Below are positions 16,999 through 26,300 of a stretch of DNA of 28,856 nt, in pieces (the stretch's first letter is position 1; every line of letters begins with the position of its first letter). The stretch comes from CAYZMH01 sp964479445 (GTDB lineage Bacteria; Bacteroidota; Bacteroidia; Bacteroidales; GCA-2748055): NCBI GenBank assembly GCA_964479445.1, contig CAYZMH010000042.1:1-28856 (forward strand), written 5' to 3'. Under the pieces are notes generated by a model. The model worked only from the letters and a program-made list of their open reading frames with translations. It ran no database searches and was not told the origin of the DNA. The position numbers were made by a program, and so were the translations under genes.

Positions 16999-19158
16999 TC
17001 AGCTTTCCAGGATCCGGTCCACTACCAGCTGACGGAACTCCGGGGTCAGCATGGAAAAATAAGCCGTAAAGCCGGTCACCCTCACCACCAGGTCGGGATG
17101 GAGGGAGGGATCGGCATGGGCTTCCAGGACTTTCTTTTTATCCATGATATTGACATTGATCAGGGTTCCGCCCATTTTAAAATGGGCTTTGATAATGGAG
17201 CCTATTAACCGGAGATTTTCCTCTCTTGCCATTCCCGGATCCAGTTCCCACTGCATGGGGGCTGTATTCCCGTATCCCGGTTGTATCCTGGCAATGCTTG
17301 TTGCCAGGGCCAGTGAGGCGGCATCGCGTATGAAGCCCGGATTGGGGTTTGCCCCGTGGGATATGGGTTGATGGCTTTTCCTGCCATTGGGGGTTGCCTG
17401 AACCGTTTTTCCGAAACCGATGGTGTTTGCCCAGGAGAAGAAGCCCGGTATGAAGATATGATTTTTCGACGGGTCGGATTCCCTCCGCACCAGGTGAGTG
17501 AAAAGAGAATTAATTTTATCCGCCCACCGGTCGGCCCGTGTTTCCCCCTGTCCGTACCGGTCACTGTTGGATAAAAGGGATCGGATTCGTTCTCCTTCAG
17601 GTTCTTCAAAGTCGCTCTGAACATGATAATAGATCTCTTCCCAGCTGACTTTCAGTTCATGTTCGATTCGTTGTTCCAGAGCGGCCAGGGAATCGGCCAC
17701 AACAGCGAGCCCTGCTCCATCGATGGCCAGGTTATAATAGGGTGCTCCTCCGTCCGAAACATCAAGACCCTTTTCGATGGGGCCATGACTCAGGAGGTTA
17801 AGGATCAGTTCGGGTTCGTTATATTTTTGATAGGCAAGGTGATGCCTGATACCTTCCGCGGCTGTATGAACGGCTTTTTCCAGGTGATCACCGAACCGCT
17901 TCCACAGCGCATCGGTAGATGGTTCACCCTGGTCTGTCATCAGTTCGTGATAAGCGACCTCGAACACTTTCGCCATATTTACTTTTACCAGGTCATTGAG
18001 GGTATATTCCATCCCGGGTAGAGACATCCAGTTGCATCCCACGGCAATACGCTGGCGTGCTGTTTCGAGATCAAACCCGTTTTTCATAAACCCGTTCACC
18101 AGGGCTTTATCACCGGAGAAGCGCGGCCAGCCATTGCGGTTCCTGATCAGGCATTCGAGTCCTTTGTTAAACAGTTCCTCGTTCATTCCATCGTGCACCC
18201 TGATTGTGATATTCAGGGAGGTATTGATCATATCGCCTGCTTCCAGGATCAAGAATGAGATTTCAGAAGCCTGGTCTGCCCCGTTTTTATCGGGTCCTCC
18301 CAGTTGCCAGTAAACCGGGTCATTAATAAGGAAAGCAGCAAGGTAATAAAGGGCATCTTCCTTTGTTATCCTCCCTTCCTTAAGATCTTTCTCGTAGTAG
18401 GGTTGCAACAAGGCGTCGATCTGACCGCCTGCCCCGTCCCGGTTGTAGGTCCGGGATGCCAGGTGGTACCAGATAATCCATTGACATGCCTCCCGAAGAG
18501 TTTCCGGAGGTTCCGTAAGGATGTTTTCATTCACCCGGGCCATCTCCTCCAGATTTTTGGCCAATTCCGGGTTGCCCTCTTCTGCCGCTTTTCGGTGGAT
18601 GGTTTCTATGTGCTTTTTAATCCATCCCTGAATGCTTTTAATGACTTGTTCATGGGCATTGTAAAAGGCTGCCTGGTCTTTTGAATTATTAATCTTCCGG
18701 AACTTCTCTATTTTTTCCAGCAGTCCTTTCCACCCGAGTTTCAATCCCATTTCGTAATCGGGGGCAAAATGGGCATCATCCCCGATTCCGTTGATGATGT
18801 CATAGCGATCGAAAGCTTCCTGCAGGTGGTCGTAAGGGTAATCGGGATGCCACTTATGCTTTTTCATTCGGGAAAGGAAATACATCCACCTCCCAGCAAA
18901 GGCATCCTGCGGATCTACATAGACGGGATGATGCTCCATGAGATCACTAAAATTTTCTGTCCATCCTTCCAGTCCGTAAAACGAACCATTGGGATGATTG
19001 GGAATGCTTTTCCAGGAATCAGGTGGTGGGACAATACGCCCGTAATCGTCTTCGTCCAGTGCACCTTCCCTGGCTATCTTCTCCTTTGTCTGTTCCAGTT
19101 TCCGTTCACGAAGATGCTCAATCCGTTTTTTAACCCGGTCATTTTTGATTGCGTGCAT
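16999..19158 (-). CDS. Glycyl radical enzyme of uncharacterised type
   Basis: The 719-residue protein belongs to the pyruvate formate-lyase/glycyl radical superfamily. The glycyl loop R-V-T-G-F-T-A-Y-F places the radical on Gly696, 23 residues from the end, and the thiyl cysteine is Cys375 in I-A-V-G-C-N-W-M-S-L-P-G-M-E-Y-T-L-N-D. Pyruvate formate-lyase has two adjacent cysteines here, and diol, choline, hydroxyproline and isethionate enzymes have G-C-V-E with a glutamate base. This protein has neither, so lyase and dehydratase labels are unsafe. The length is below that of pyruvate formate-lyase (about 760) and the dehydratases (about 790). It is cytoplasmic and oxygen-sensitive by family. 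The activase gene ends two bases before its start, so translation is probably coupled. Neighbours (MFS sugar porter, AraC, mannoside genes) suggest a sugar-derived substrate. Confidence 0.93.
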   Translation of the reverse strand: MHAIKNDRVKKRIEHLRERKLEQTKEKIAREGALDEDDYGRIVPPPDSWKSIPNHPNGSFYGLEGWTENFSDLMEHHPVYVDPQDAFAGRWMYFLSRMKKHKWHPDYPYDHLQEAFDRYDIINGIGDDAHFAPDYEMGLKLGWKGLLEKIEKFRKINNSKDQAAFYNAHEQVIKSIQGWIKKHIETIHRKAAEEGNPELAKNLEEMARVNENILTEPPETLREACQWIIWYHLASRTYNRDGAGGQIDALLQPYYEKDLKEGRITKEDALYYLAAFLINDPVYWQLGGPDKNGADQASEISFLILEAGDMINTSLNITIRVHDGMNEELFNKGLECLIRNRNGWPRFSGDKALVNGFMKNGFDLETARQRIAVGCNWMSLPGMEYTLNDLVKVNMAKVFEVAYHELMTDQGEPSTDALWKRFGDHLEKAVHTAAEGIRHHLAYQKYNEPELILNLLSHGPIEKGLDVSDGGAPYYNLAIDGAGLAVVADSLAALEQRIEHELKVSWEEIYYHVQSDFEEPEGERIRSLLSNSDRYGQGETRADRWADKINSLFTHLVRRESDPSKNHIFIPGFFSWANTIGFGKTVQATPNGRKSHQPISHGANPNPGFIRDAASLALATSIARIQPGYGNTAPMQWELDPGMAREENLRLIGSIIKAHFKMGGTLINVNIMDKKKVLEAHADPSLHPDLVVRVTGFTAYFSMLTPEFRQLVVDRILES

Positions 19159-19160
19159 GG

Positions 19161-20048
19161 TCAGTTTATTTTGTATTTCGTTAAAATAGGTTCATAGGAC
19201 TCCAGTTTTTTCAAATCCAGAGCCTGTACCCCTTCAAAAGGATGAACTTTCCCCAGGTTTTTATATTTGCTTTCCGCCATCGGATGGAAAGGAAGCAATT
19301 CATATTTGCTCAGGTTCTCCAGGCGGGCAACAAAGGCAGCCATTTTTTCCATGTCCTCCCGGGAGTCGTTGACACCCGGTACGACCGGTGTGCGCAGGAT
19401 GTAAGGAACAGTTGCCCGATCCAGTCTGCGAATGTTTTCCAGGATCCTTTTATTGCCCGCACCGGTCCACTTCCTGTGGTTTTCTTCGTCCATTATCTTG
19501 AGGTCTGCCATAACCAGGTCTGTGTATGGCAATATTTTTTCATATTGATCCCATGGAACCGCAAGATTGGTTTCCAGGGCGACATGAATCCCTTTTTCTT
19601 TCAGCAGCTTAGAAGTTTCTACCAGAAAAGAAACCTGGAGCATCGGTTCACCCCCGGAAAAGGTGACTCCACCGCCGGATTCATCAAAAAAAACCCGGTC
19701 TTTTTCAAGTTCGCTGCATAGCTGCTGCGGGGTGATATGCCGGCCCATCTTCCGGAGCGCCTGCGGATAACACACTTCGATGCAATCAAAACATGCCGTG
19801 CATCGATCCCTTGCGAGGGTTACTTTCCCATTGACTATTTGCAATGCCCCGGTCTTACATACTTCGGTGCAGGCTCCGCATTGCTGACAGCGATCTTGCT
19901 GCCATTCCAGTTCAGGTTGTGGTGAGAATGTTTCGGGATTATGGCACCATTTACACCGCAAATTACATCCTTTCAGGAAAACCGTTGATCGGATTCCCGG
20001 TCCGTCATGTATCGACATGCGCTGTATAGTTGTAATGACACCTTTCAT
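19161..20048 (-). CDS. Glycyl radical enzyme activase (radical SAM)
   Basis: The 295-residue protein has the radical SAM triad C-N-L-R-C-K-W-C (Cys28, Cys32, Cys35) after S-I-H-D-G-P-G-I-R. A ferredoxin-like insert follows with two clusters, C-Q-Q-C-G-A-C-T-E-V-C (54-64) and C-T-A-C-F-D-C-I-E-V-C (83-93), then G-G-G-V-T-F-S-G-G-E-P for S-adenosylmethionine binding. The two extra clusters are typical of activases for glycyl radical dehydratase-type enzymes and absent from the pyruvate formate-lyase activase itself. It uses S-adenosylmethionine to abstract a hydrogen from the glycine of its partner, here Gly696 of the next gene. It is preceded by a good ribosome binding site (GAAGGAGAGGG) and a candidate promoter at 20075-20106. 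Confidence 0.95.
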   Translation of the reverse strand: MKGVITTIQRMSIHDGPGIRSTVFLKGCNLRCKWCHNPETFSPQPELEWQQDRCQQCGACTEVCKTGALQIVNGKVTLARDRCTACFDCIEVCYPQALRKMGRHITPQQLCSELEKDRVFFDESGGGVTFSGGEPMLQVSFLVETSKLLKEKGIHVALETNLAVPWDQYEKILPYTDLVMADLKIMDEENHRKWTGAGNKRILENIRRLDRATVPYILRTPVVPGVNDSREDMEKMAAFVARLENLSKYELLPFHPMAESKYKNLGKVHPFEGVQALDLKKLESYEPILTKYKIN

Positions 20049-20074
20049 GGTTTTCCCTCTCCTTCGGCCACCTT

Positions 20075-20106
20075 CAAAATTAATTCACATACAACATATT
20101 ATGAAA
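20075..20106 (-). promoter_or_regulatory. Candidate Bacteroidota promoter for the activase/radical enzyme operon
   Basis: On the minus strand, TAATTTTG (20075-20082 on the +) matches the Bacteroidota -7 consensus TAnnTTTG exactly. TTTC (20103-20106), matching three of four -33 bases, lies 20 bases upstream. Transcription would start about 20 bases before the activase ATG. The 109-base gap after the AraC gene is strongly A/T-rich, as promoter regions are. Confidence 0.4.
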
Positions 20107-20157
20107 TATATATATTTAAATACAGGATATATTTATTGCCCTGTGACGACATGTTGA

Positions 20158-20991
20158 TCAAATAATCTTATGATTCATTTTCCGGTACTCACGGGGGGTA
20201 TACCCGGTATATTTTTTAAAGAGACGATAGAAATAGGAGAGAGAATGGAAGCCGCAATCTGCAGCGATCGATTTCACCGGGGTATTGGTCATGATCAATT
20301 GCTGACTGGCATACGCCAGGCGGAGCTTAATAACTGTTTCGGTAAGCGTCTGGTTCAGATGCTTTTTCAGTGTACGGTTAACATGCGCGGTTGAATGCCC
20401 GGTGAGCTTTACAAATCCCCGGATACCCGATAAAAAGATCCCCGGGTGGTTATAGTGATTCATGGCAACCATCAGCCAATGCGGAATGTTACTCTGTTCA
20501 TCCTGCAGGTTATTGATCAGCCTGAAAATATAGAGCATGATATAATCCAGTTGCAATTGGTCACGCGGTTCGGAAAACCATTGGTCTGCCCGTGCTGACA
20601 GTTCATTCAGTACACTTGTTTCCAGTTGTATACAGAACGGCAATCGTTCTTCGGACCAGAATTGGGTTTTGGAGTGCGGGAAATAGCGCTTTTTATAGTA
20701 GTCAAGGTTTTCGGGCCGGAACGCGATGTTTGTTATGATCAAACAGGAATCTTTTTTCCCCAATTTAAATGTATGAAGGTCATCTGGACGGATCATGCAT
20801 AGCGTCCCCTGCTTAATTGTGATCTCTGTTCCGTTGATGCAGTGGATTCCCCTCCCCGATTTTATCCAGAAGATCTCGGCATAATTATGGCTGTGCATGC
20901 TGAGTGCATCCCGTGAATTGATCGTAGTTCGGGCAAGGTGGAATTTATCGGTTCGTCCATTGAGAAAATTGGTCAGTAAAAATTTTTCCAT
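20158..20991 (-). CDS. AraC-family transcriptional regulator with N-terminal cupin
   Basis: The 277-residue protein has a cupin-like sensing half (M-H-S-H-N-Y-A-E-I-F-W near residue 32 and I-R-P-D-D-L-H-T-F near residue 67). Its C-terminal DNA-binding half has L-T-G-H-S-T-A-H-V-N-R-T, V-K-S-I-A-A-D-C-G-F-H-S-L-S-Y-F-Y-R-L-F and the closing T-P-R-E-Y-R. It is unlike the other AraC protein at 5778-6665 outside these family motifs. It lies between the SGNH hydrolase (35 bases upstream) and the activase (109 bases downstream), all on the minus strand. This position suits control of the radical enzyme module, the mannosidase cluster or both. The ligand is unknown. Confidence 0.92.
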   Translation of the reverse strand: MEKFLLTNFLNGRTDKFHLARTTINSRDALSMHSHNYAEIFWIKSGRGIHCINGTEITIKQGTLCMIRPDDLHTFKLGKKDSCLIITNIAFRPENLDYYKKRYFPHSKTQFWSEERLPFCIQLETSVLNELSARADQWFSEPRDQLQLDYIMLYIFRLINNLQDEQSNIPHWLMVAMNHYNHPGIFLSGIRGFVKLTGHSTAHVNRTLKKHLNQTLTETVIKLRLAYASQQLIMTNTPVKSIAADCGFHSLSYFYRLFKKYTGYTPREYRKMNHKII

Positions 20992-21026
20992 GGCTCCTGT
21001 TTTACATTACCCCTTACAGGGTTTTT

Positions 21027-22301
21027 TCACTTTGTTCCATGAGAAAAAGCAATGATGTCAAAACCGGGGAAAGGAGTTTCTTTTGAGCCGGGCGGTATCC
21101 ATTTTAAAGAAACACGGTGCATTTTGTAAGGTAAATCCATCCCTGCGCACATGGTTTTATGCATTCCCCCCCAGGTTTGTTCGCCCTCGCCATTCAATGA
21201 TCCGTATGATATTCCGTCAATTTCGATGGTTACCGAACCGGCATGGGTGCCCGCCGGATACTGGTAAAAGGTAATCGCGAAAAAAGTACCCTTGTATTCA
21301 TAGTTCAGGATGTTTTCAGAAGCTTTTGTATTCCAAACATATTCAATGATGGGTTTACCGTGGAGTCTCCAGTGCTGCTCCTTTGTTGCCTTATGTTCTG
21401 TAAGATGCCATCCTTTCTTATCAACAAATTTTAATTCAGGTGCATTGGTGAATTCAACTTCTTCAAAGATATCCGTATAGAGGGGATCGGGCATTGTGCG
21501 GGAATGGTCTTCAACCGGCAGGCCTGACTGACGGATTTTTTCCAGATGCAAAATGATCATACGGGCGGTAAGCCGGTGGCCAGTTCTGTTGGGATGAACC
21601 GCATCGGCCAGGATCTTTCCGGGATCCAGGCTTTTGCCGGTTATTCTTTCTTCGCACAGGTTTCTCAGACTAAGAAAAGGGATATTGTAATGGTTGGCCA
21701 GTGGCAGGTGTTTATGCTGAACATTCTCCCCCCATTTATTCATCATCCCCAGCATGATCAACCCGGGCCGGTTATCAGATCCCAGGATCTGCCGAATAAG
21801 TCCTTCTGATCCTGCAGAAACTCTGTTATTTACGTTATCGTTTACAGAGTATTCAAAAATAACAAGATCGGGGTTGTACTGCAGCAGGTCATGGCGGGCT
21901 CTCAATGCGCCAAATTTGGAATTTGTGGCGCCGATACCGGCGTTATAGAGCGTGACTTTATTATCGGGAAATGTATGGCAAAACCATCTTGCCACGAGGT
22001 TGATATACCGGTTTTCAGGAGCTGTGGAAGCAGCCGCGCCCATGGTAATGGAACCGCCTATTGCCCCGATCACTATATCCTCCCCTTTTTCAGCTTTTTC
22101 AAAAACAGCGTGGATTGCCGAACTATTACCCGCGTGAGCTACCGACCGAGTGATAATCTCCTCGTCGTTGAACCCCAGGGGTTTATCAATGCTTACAAAG
22201 GAAAGGTTATCCTGGGGAAATACCATACTTAACAGGAAGAACAATCCCGCGCACACGCCTGATATTTTAAGCAGCTTATGGGGTACATATAACCGGTTCA
22301 T
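21027..22301 (-). CDS. SGNH/GDSL hydrolase (putative carbohydrate esterase)
   Basis: The 424-residue protein has a signal peptide or N-terminal anchor (L-L-K-I-S-G-V-C-A-G-L-F-F-L-L-S) and the SGNH blocks in order: G-A-I-G-G-S-I-T-M-G (Ser84), N-A-G-I-G-A-T-N-S (120-128), S-V-N-D-N (Asn154) and D-A-V-H-P-N (Asp233, His236). The last 160 residues form a beta-rich domain (Y-K-G-T-F-F-A-I-T-F-Y-Q and G-S-V-T-I-E-I-D-G), probably a jelly-roll module also seen in CE2/CE3-like esterases. Known chemistry of the fold is removal of acyl esters, often O-acetyl groups from polysaccharides. Its ATG overlaps the GH130 stop by four bases (ATGA at 22298-22301), so translation is coupled. I infer deacylation of mannose-containing glycans in the periplasm; the substrate is unproven. 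Confidence 0.85.
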   Translation of the reverse strand: MNRLYVPHKLLKISGVCAGLFFLLSMVFPQDNLSFVSIDKPLGFNDEEIITRSVAHAGNSSAIHAVFEKAEKGEDIVIGAIGGSITMGAAASTAPENRYINLVARWFCHTFPDNKVTLYNAGIGATNSKFGALRARHDLLQYNPDLVIFEYSVNDNVNNRVSAGSEGLIRQILGSDNRPGLIMLGMMNKWGENVQHKHLPLANHYNIPFLSLRNLCEERITGKSLDPGKILADAVHPNRTGHRLTARMIILHLEKIRQSGLPVEDHSRTMPDPLYTDIFEEVEFTNAPELKFVDKKGWHLTEHKATKEQHWRLHGKPIIEYVWNTKASENILNYEYKGTFFAITFYQYPAGTHAGSVTIEIDGISYGSLNGEGEQTWGGMHKTMCAGMDLPYKMHRVSLKWIPPGSKETPFPGFDIIAFSHGTK

Positions 22302-23281
22302 GCCTCATGGTTATTTTTTATAAAGTCTATCAGCTCATCTGCATAGCAAAATGCAAGGGCTGTTACCGTATCGGCGGCGCCGTAATAGATCGCGATCCGG
22401 CCGCTATCAGCATCGGTAATGGCTGCACATGGAAAAATAACATTGGGGGTGTCGCCGACACACTCATAATCAGCCCGTGGATTCAGCAGGTAGGGTTTGG
22501 CCCGGTAGCGTACTTTCCAGGGTTCATCTCTATCCAGCAGGGCTGCTCCCATGCTGTATACAAATCCGTTGCAGCTGGTGAGCACTCCATGGTAGAACAC
22601 CAGCCATCCTTCCCGGGTCTCTATGGGTACCGGTCCCGGACCAATCTTGGTACTATCCCAGGTTAACCGGTCTTTTTTGGGTGACATGATGTAGCGGTGT
22701 TTTCCCCAGTAAAGGAGATCCGGACTCTGGCTTACAAACATATCTCCAAAAGCGGTATGACCGGCATCGCTCGGCCGGTTTAACATATAGTAGTTTCCAT
22801 CAATTTTCCGGGGAAACAACACCCCGTTGCGGTTAAACGGCAGGAACGCGTTTTCCATTTGATGAAACGTTTTAAAATCATGGGTATATCCCAACGCCAC
22901 CGTATACCCATGATAATTATTGCACCAGGTAATATAGTAGCGATCATCAAGATGCACAATCCGGGGATCATAGGACTCTACCCGGGTATTGATCTCCGGG
23001 TCTTCACTTTCCCATTTTATAGGTTCCTCTTCGATGTGAAAATGAAATCCATCCTTGCTTTTTCCCATATGAAGGTTCATATTCCGGCTTGTATTGTCCA
23101 CCCTGAAAACCCCGGCATATCCATCCTCAAACGGAATCACTGCGCTGTTGAATATGCTGTTGGAGGTGGGGAACAGGTCACGCGGGATAATGGGATTTTT
23201 ATCGTACCTCCATAGTATATCATTACAATTTTCAGGTCTCTCCTGCCAGGGCATGTGTGGATTTTTTGTTCCGATGATCAT
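22298..23281 (-). CDS. GH130 beta-mannoside phosphorylase
   Basis: The 327-residue five-bladed propeller protein matches GH130. It has I-F-N-S-A-V-I-P and G-Y-A-G-V-F-R-V-D near the N-terminus, V-E-S-Y-D-P-R-I-V with the catalytic Asp105, N-G-V-L-F-P-R-K-I-D-G and W-L-V-F-Y-H-G-V. Length and the Asp105 position fit the short subfamily (GH130_2 type) that cleaves Man-b1,4-GlcNAc or b1,4-manno-oligosaccharides with phosphate, giving alpha-mannose 1-phosphate. The longer mannosylglucose phosphorylases of about 390 residues fit less well. There is no signal peptide, so it is cytoplasmic. It lies between GH92 (74 bases upstream) and the SGNH hydrolase (4-base overlap). With the epimerase at 4486 it gives a phosphorolytic route for beta-mannosides. 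The subfamily call is by length and motif only. Confidence 0.9.
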   Translation of the reverse strand: MIIGTKNPHMPWQERPENCNDILWRYDKNPIIPRDLFPTSNSIFNSAVIPFEDGYAGVFRVDNTSRNMNLHMGKSKDGFHFHIEEEPIKWESEDPEINTRVESYDPRIVHLDDRYYITWCNNYHGYTVALGYTHDFKTFHQMENAFLPFNRNGVLFPRKIDGNYYMLNRPSDAGHTAFGDMFVSQSPDLLYWGKHRYIMSPKKDRLTWDSTKIGPGPVPIETREGWLVFYHGVLTSCNGFVYSMGAALLDRDEPWKVRYRAKPYLLNPRADYECVGDTPNVIFPCAAITDADSGRIAIYYGAADTVTALAFCYADELIDFIKNNHEA

Positions 23282-23355
23282 GAATTCTTTTTTTAATTAG
23301 TGCTTCGTACTTGTTTTGTCTATCTCTTTGGGGTGCTTTCAACGCCTCCGCGGGA

Positions 23356-26300
23356 TTAATGGATCATAAGTTCCCCGATATACAGGCTGGCTGGTTGTCC
23401 GCTTCCTTTATACCAGTTCGGCATTGGCCCGAAGGGGTTGACTACGACTTTAAGATGTTTGGCTTTCACCGGATCAAAACGGATGGTCATTCTGTTTATT
23501 TCCGGATTGAGCGTTTCACGCACGGGTATATCTGTCTGTTCCTTAAGTGGATGGAAAGATTCTCCATCCCGTGAAAAGGATAGACTGATGGCTTCCGGGG
23601 GAAATATATTCATTCCCGTATGATCCAGGTAAGTGACCGTTACCCGGTTTATTGTGGTTGTTTCATTGAATGCAACGGTCCATGCAGCGTCCTTCATCCG
23701 CCATACGCTCCAGTTTTTATCCGAGTGATAGGAAGTTGCAGGAATGCCGTCAAACTGAGTCCGTCCTCTCTTATCTCCCCTTACATCGGGAGGGGAGGTT
23801 ATTTCAATCCGGCCGATATCATTCCCTTCCCTGAGGTCAAGCCCTTTGACATAGGTTTGTTCCATAACTACGCTTGGTGTCCACCCTTCCCTTACGGCAA
23901 TGGCTTTTATGGTGGTCTGTTCCGTCAACCGGATGGCAGCGGTATATCTTTCAGTGGATTGATCCGGACTGCTTCCGTCCAGGGTATAATGGATGGTTGC
24001 TTCAGGATCGAGGCAGGAGAGTTTCACCTCTGTTTGCTCTTCGAATACAAACCGCTTTTTGTCATCGAAGGGAGCGGGTACGACCCGTTCCGATTTACCT
24101 GTGCCGGTTAGCTCCACCGAGGAAGCAGGACGGGCCTGCCCTGTTATTCCCCGTTCCATGTTGGGTTCCGGTCCCATGGTCATTTTCAGCACACCTCCCT
24201 GCATTATCTCTTCGTGGGTGATATAATTTCTGTTAAAAGGCTCTCCGTTCAGGGTGGCAGACTCTATATATACGTTATTTTCCCGGTTATTTCGTGCAAT
24301 GACCGTGAACGATTTCCCGTTTTCCAGGTGGATGGTTCCTTTTTCTACCCGGGGCGATCCAATGTCGTAATAGAGTCCGCATGGATTCACCGGGTAAAAT
24401 CCCAGGGCACTGAAAACATACCATGCCGACATCTGGCCCAGGTCTTCATTATTGACCAGACCGTCGGGTTCATCGGAATAGAAATCCCGCATAACTCTTC
24501 TTACTTTTTCCTGGGTTTTCCAGGGTTTCCCGGTGTAATTATAAAGGTAGGTCATGTGGTGGGAGGGTTCATCCCCGTGTCCGTATTTACCAATGAATCC
24601 GGAGATATCCACATGCTTTTTCCCTTTAAGCGTGACGGTATCCGAGAAAACATCATCGAGCCAGTGTGCAAAGGCACCGGGACCTCCTATCATATTGGAA
24701 AGGCCGCTGACATCGTGGGGGACATAGGAGGAGTATCCCCAGATATTGCCCGATACATAATTCATTTCATAATCATACCAGCTTGTAGTATCCATGGCCC
24801 GCCATTTTCCACTGGCATATTTGGGCCATAGTTTCTTATGTTCCGGGTGAAAAAGATCTCTATACCCCAGTGAACGTGTTTTATAATATTCATACTCCTC
24901 CATTTTCCCCAATTTCTTTGCCAGCTGTGCTATGCACCAATCAAAATAATTCTGCTCGGTGGTTTTGGCAACCGATGTATTGATCTCTCCCGGAACTCTG
25001 TACATTTTCAGGTATCCTTCCATTCCGTTCAGTCCGTATACAACCGAACTTTTTGACGGATCCGTATTATTGGCAGCAGCGGTGACCGCCTCATACACTT
25101 TTTCCGCGTCGACGCCTTCGTTATTTTTCAGAACCGCTTCCACCATGGGAGAAACCGTATTATAGCCGATCATGCATTTATTATCATGGCCTATGAATTC
25201 CCATAAAGGGAGGCCCACCTTTTGTACAAAGTGTCTTGAGACAAGTGATTGGACAAACCGTGCATTACTTTTATTATCGATAATAGTGAACAGGGGATGG
25301 AGTGCACGATACGTATCCCAGGTGGAAAAAGTGCTGTAATGGTCAGGGTCTTCCCCGTATTTCTCGCCTTCAATGATGTAATTTCCATTGACGTCAGCGA
25401 TCAGGTTCGGTGAAATGTAACTATGATATACCGCCGTATAGAAGGTTCGTTCATCCTCTTTCGATTGTGCCTCAATGTCGAATTTCTCCAGTTTCTCCTT
25501 CCATAAATCCCTGGCATTTTTCAACGCTTCATCAAATGAATACCCGGCCGTTTCATGTTCAAAATTCTCCTCCGCTCCTTTCTGGTTCACAAAAGAGAGT
25601 GCGACACCGGCTTCAATCTTTTCTCCTTTTTCCACGTTAAATCTTACATAAGCCCTGGCGTCCGGGGCATTCACTTTTTCCTTCTCCTTTACCAGCCGTC
25701 CGTTTTCATACACCCCCTTTGCTGAGAATGGTTTTGAAAAGCGCGCATAGAAAAAGACCGTTCGCGGCGTTCCTGCATCACCCGTTGATTTTTTAAATCC
25801 CCGGAGTTCAGTATCCGACAGAAACTCAACTCCCGCATCGATCACCGCTTCGCCCACACTGTGTGTTGGATCAATAATCACATTGCCGGCACCTTCTTTT
25901 TTGAATGTGTACCGGTGATACCCGGAACGACGGCCGGCGGTTAGTTCGACCCGGATGTCATAATCATCCAGGTGCACCTGATAGTATCCCGGCGAGGCAT
26001 TTTCCCTCTTGTGCGAAAACCGTGAGCGGTAACCGGTTTCGGGTTCAGCTTCTGAACCGGGCAACAATTTCGGTTCACCCGTGGTGGGCATGAACAGGAA
26101 ATCTCCCAGGCCGGTCAGACCCGCCCCGCTGATATGGGTGTGGGCAAAACCTTTCAGCACACTGTCCTGGTAATGATACCCCGAGCACCATGCCCAGCCC
26201 TTGAAATCGTTGGAAGGACTGAGTTGCACCATGCCAAAGGGCACGGTTGCTCCCGGGAAAGTATGACCGGTACCGTCGGTTCCGATCATGGGATCAACCA

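Noticed and set aside
16999..19158. Calling the radical enzyme pyruvate formate-lyase
   Set aside because: The two adjacent active-site cysteines are absent, and the activase carries the two extra ferredoxin clusters not found in the pyruvate formate-lyase activase.
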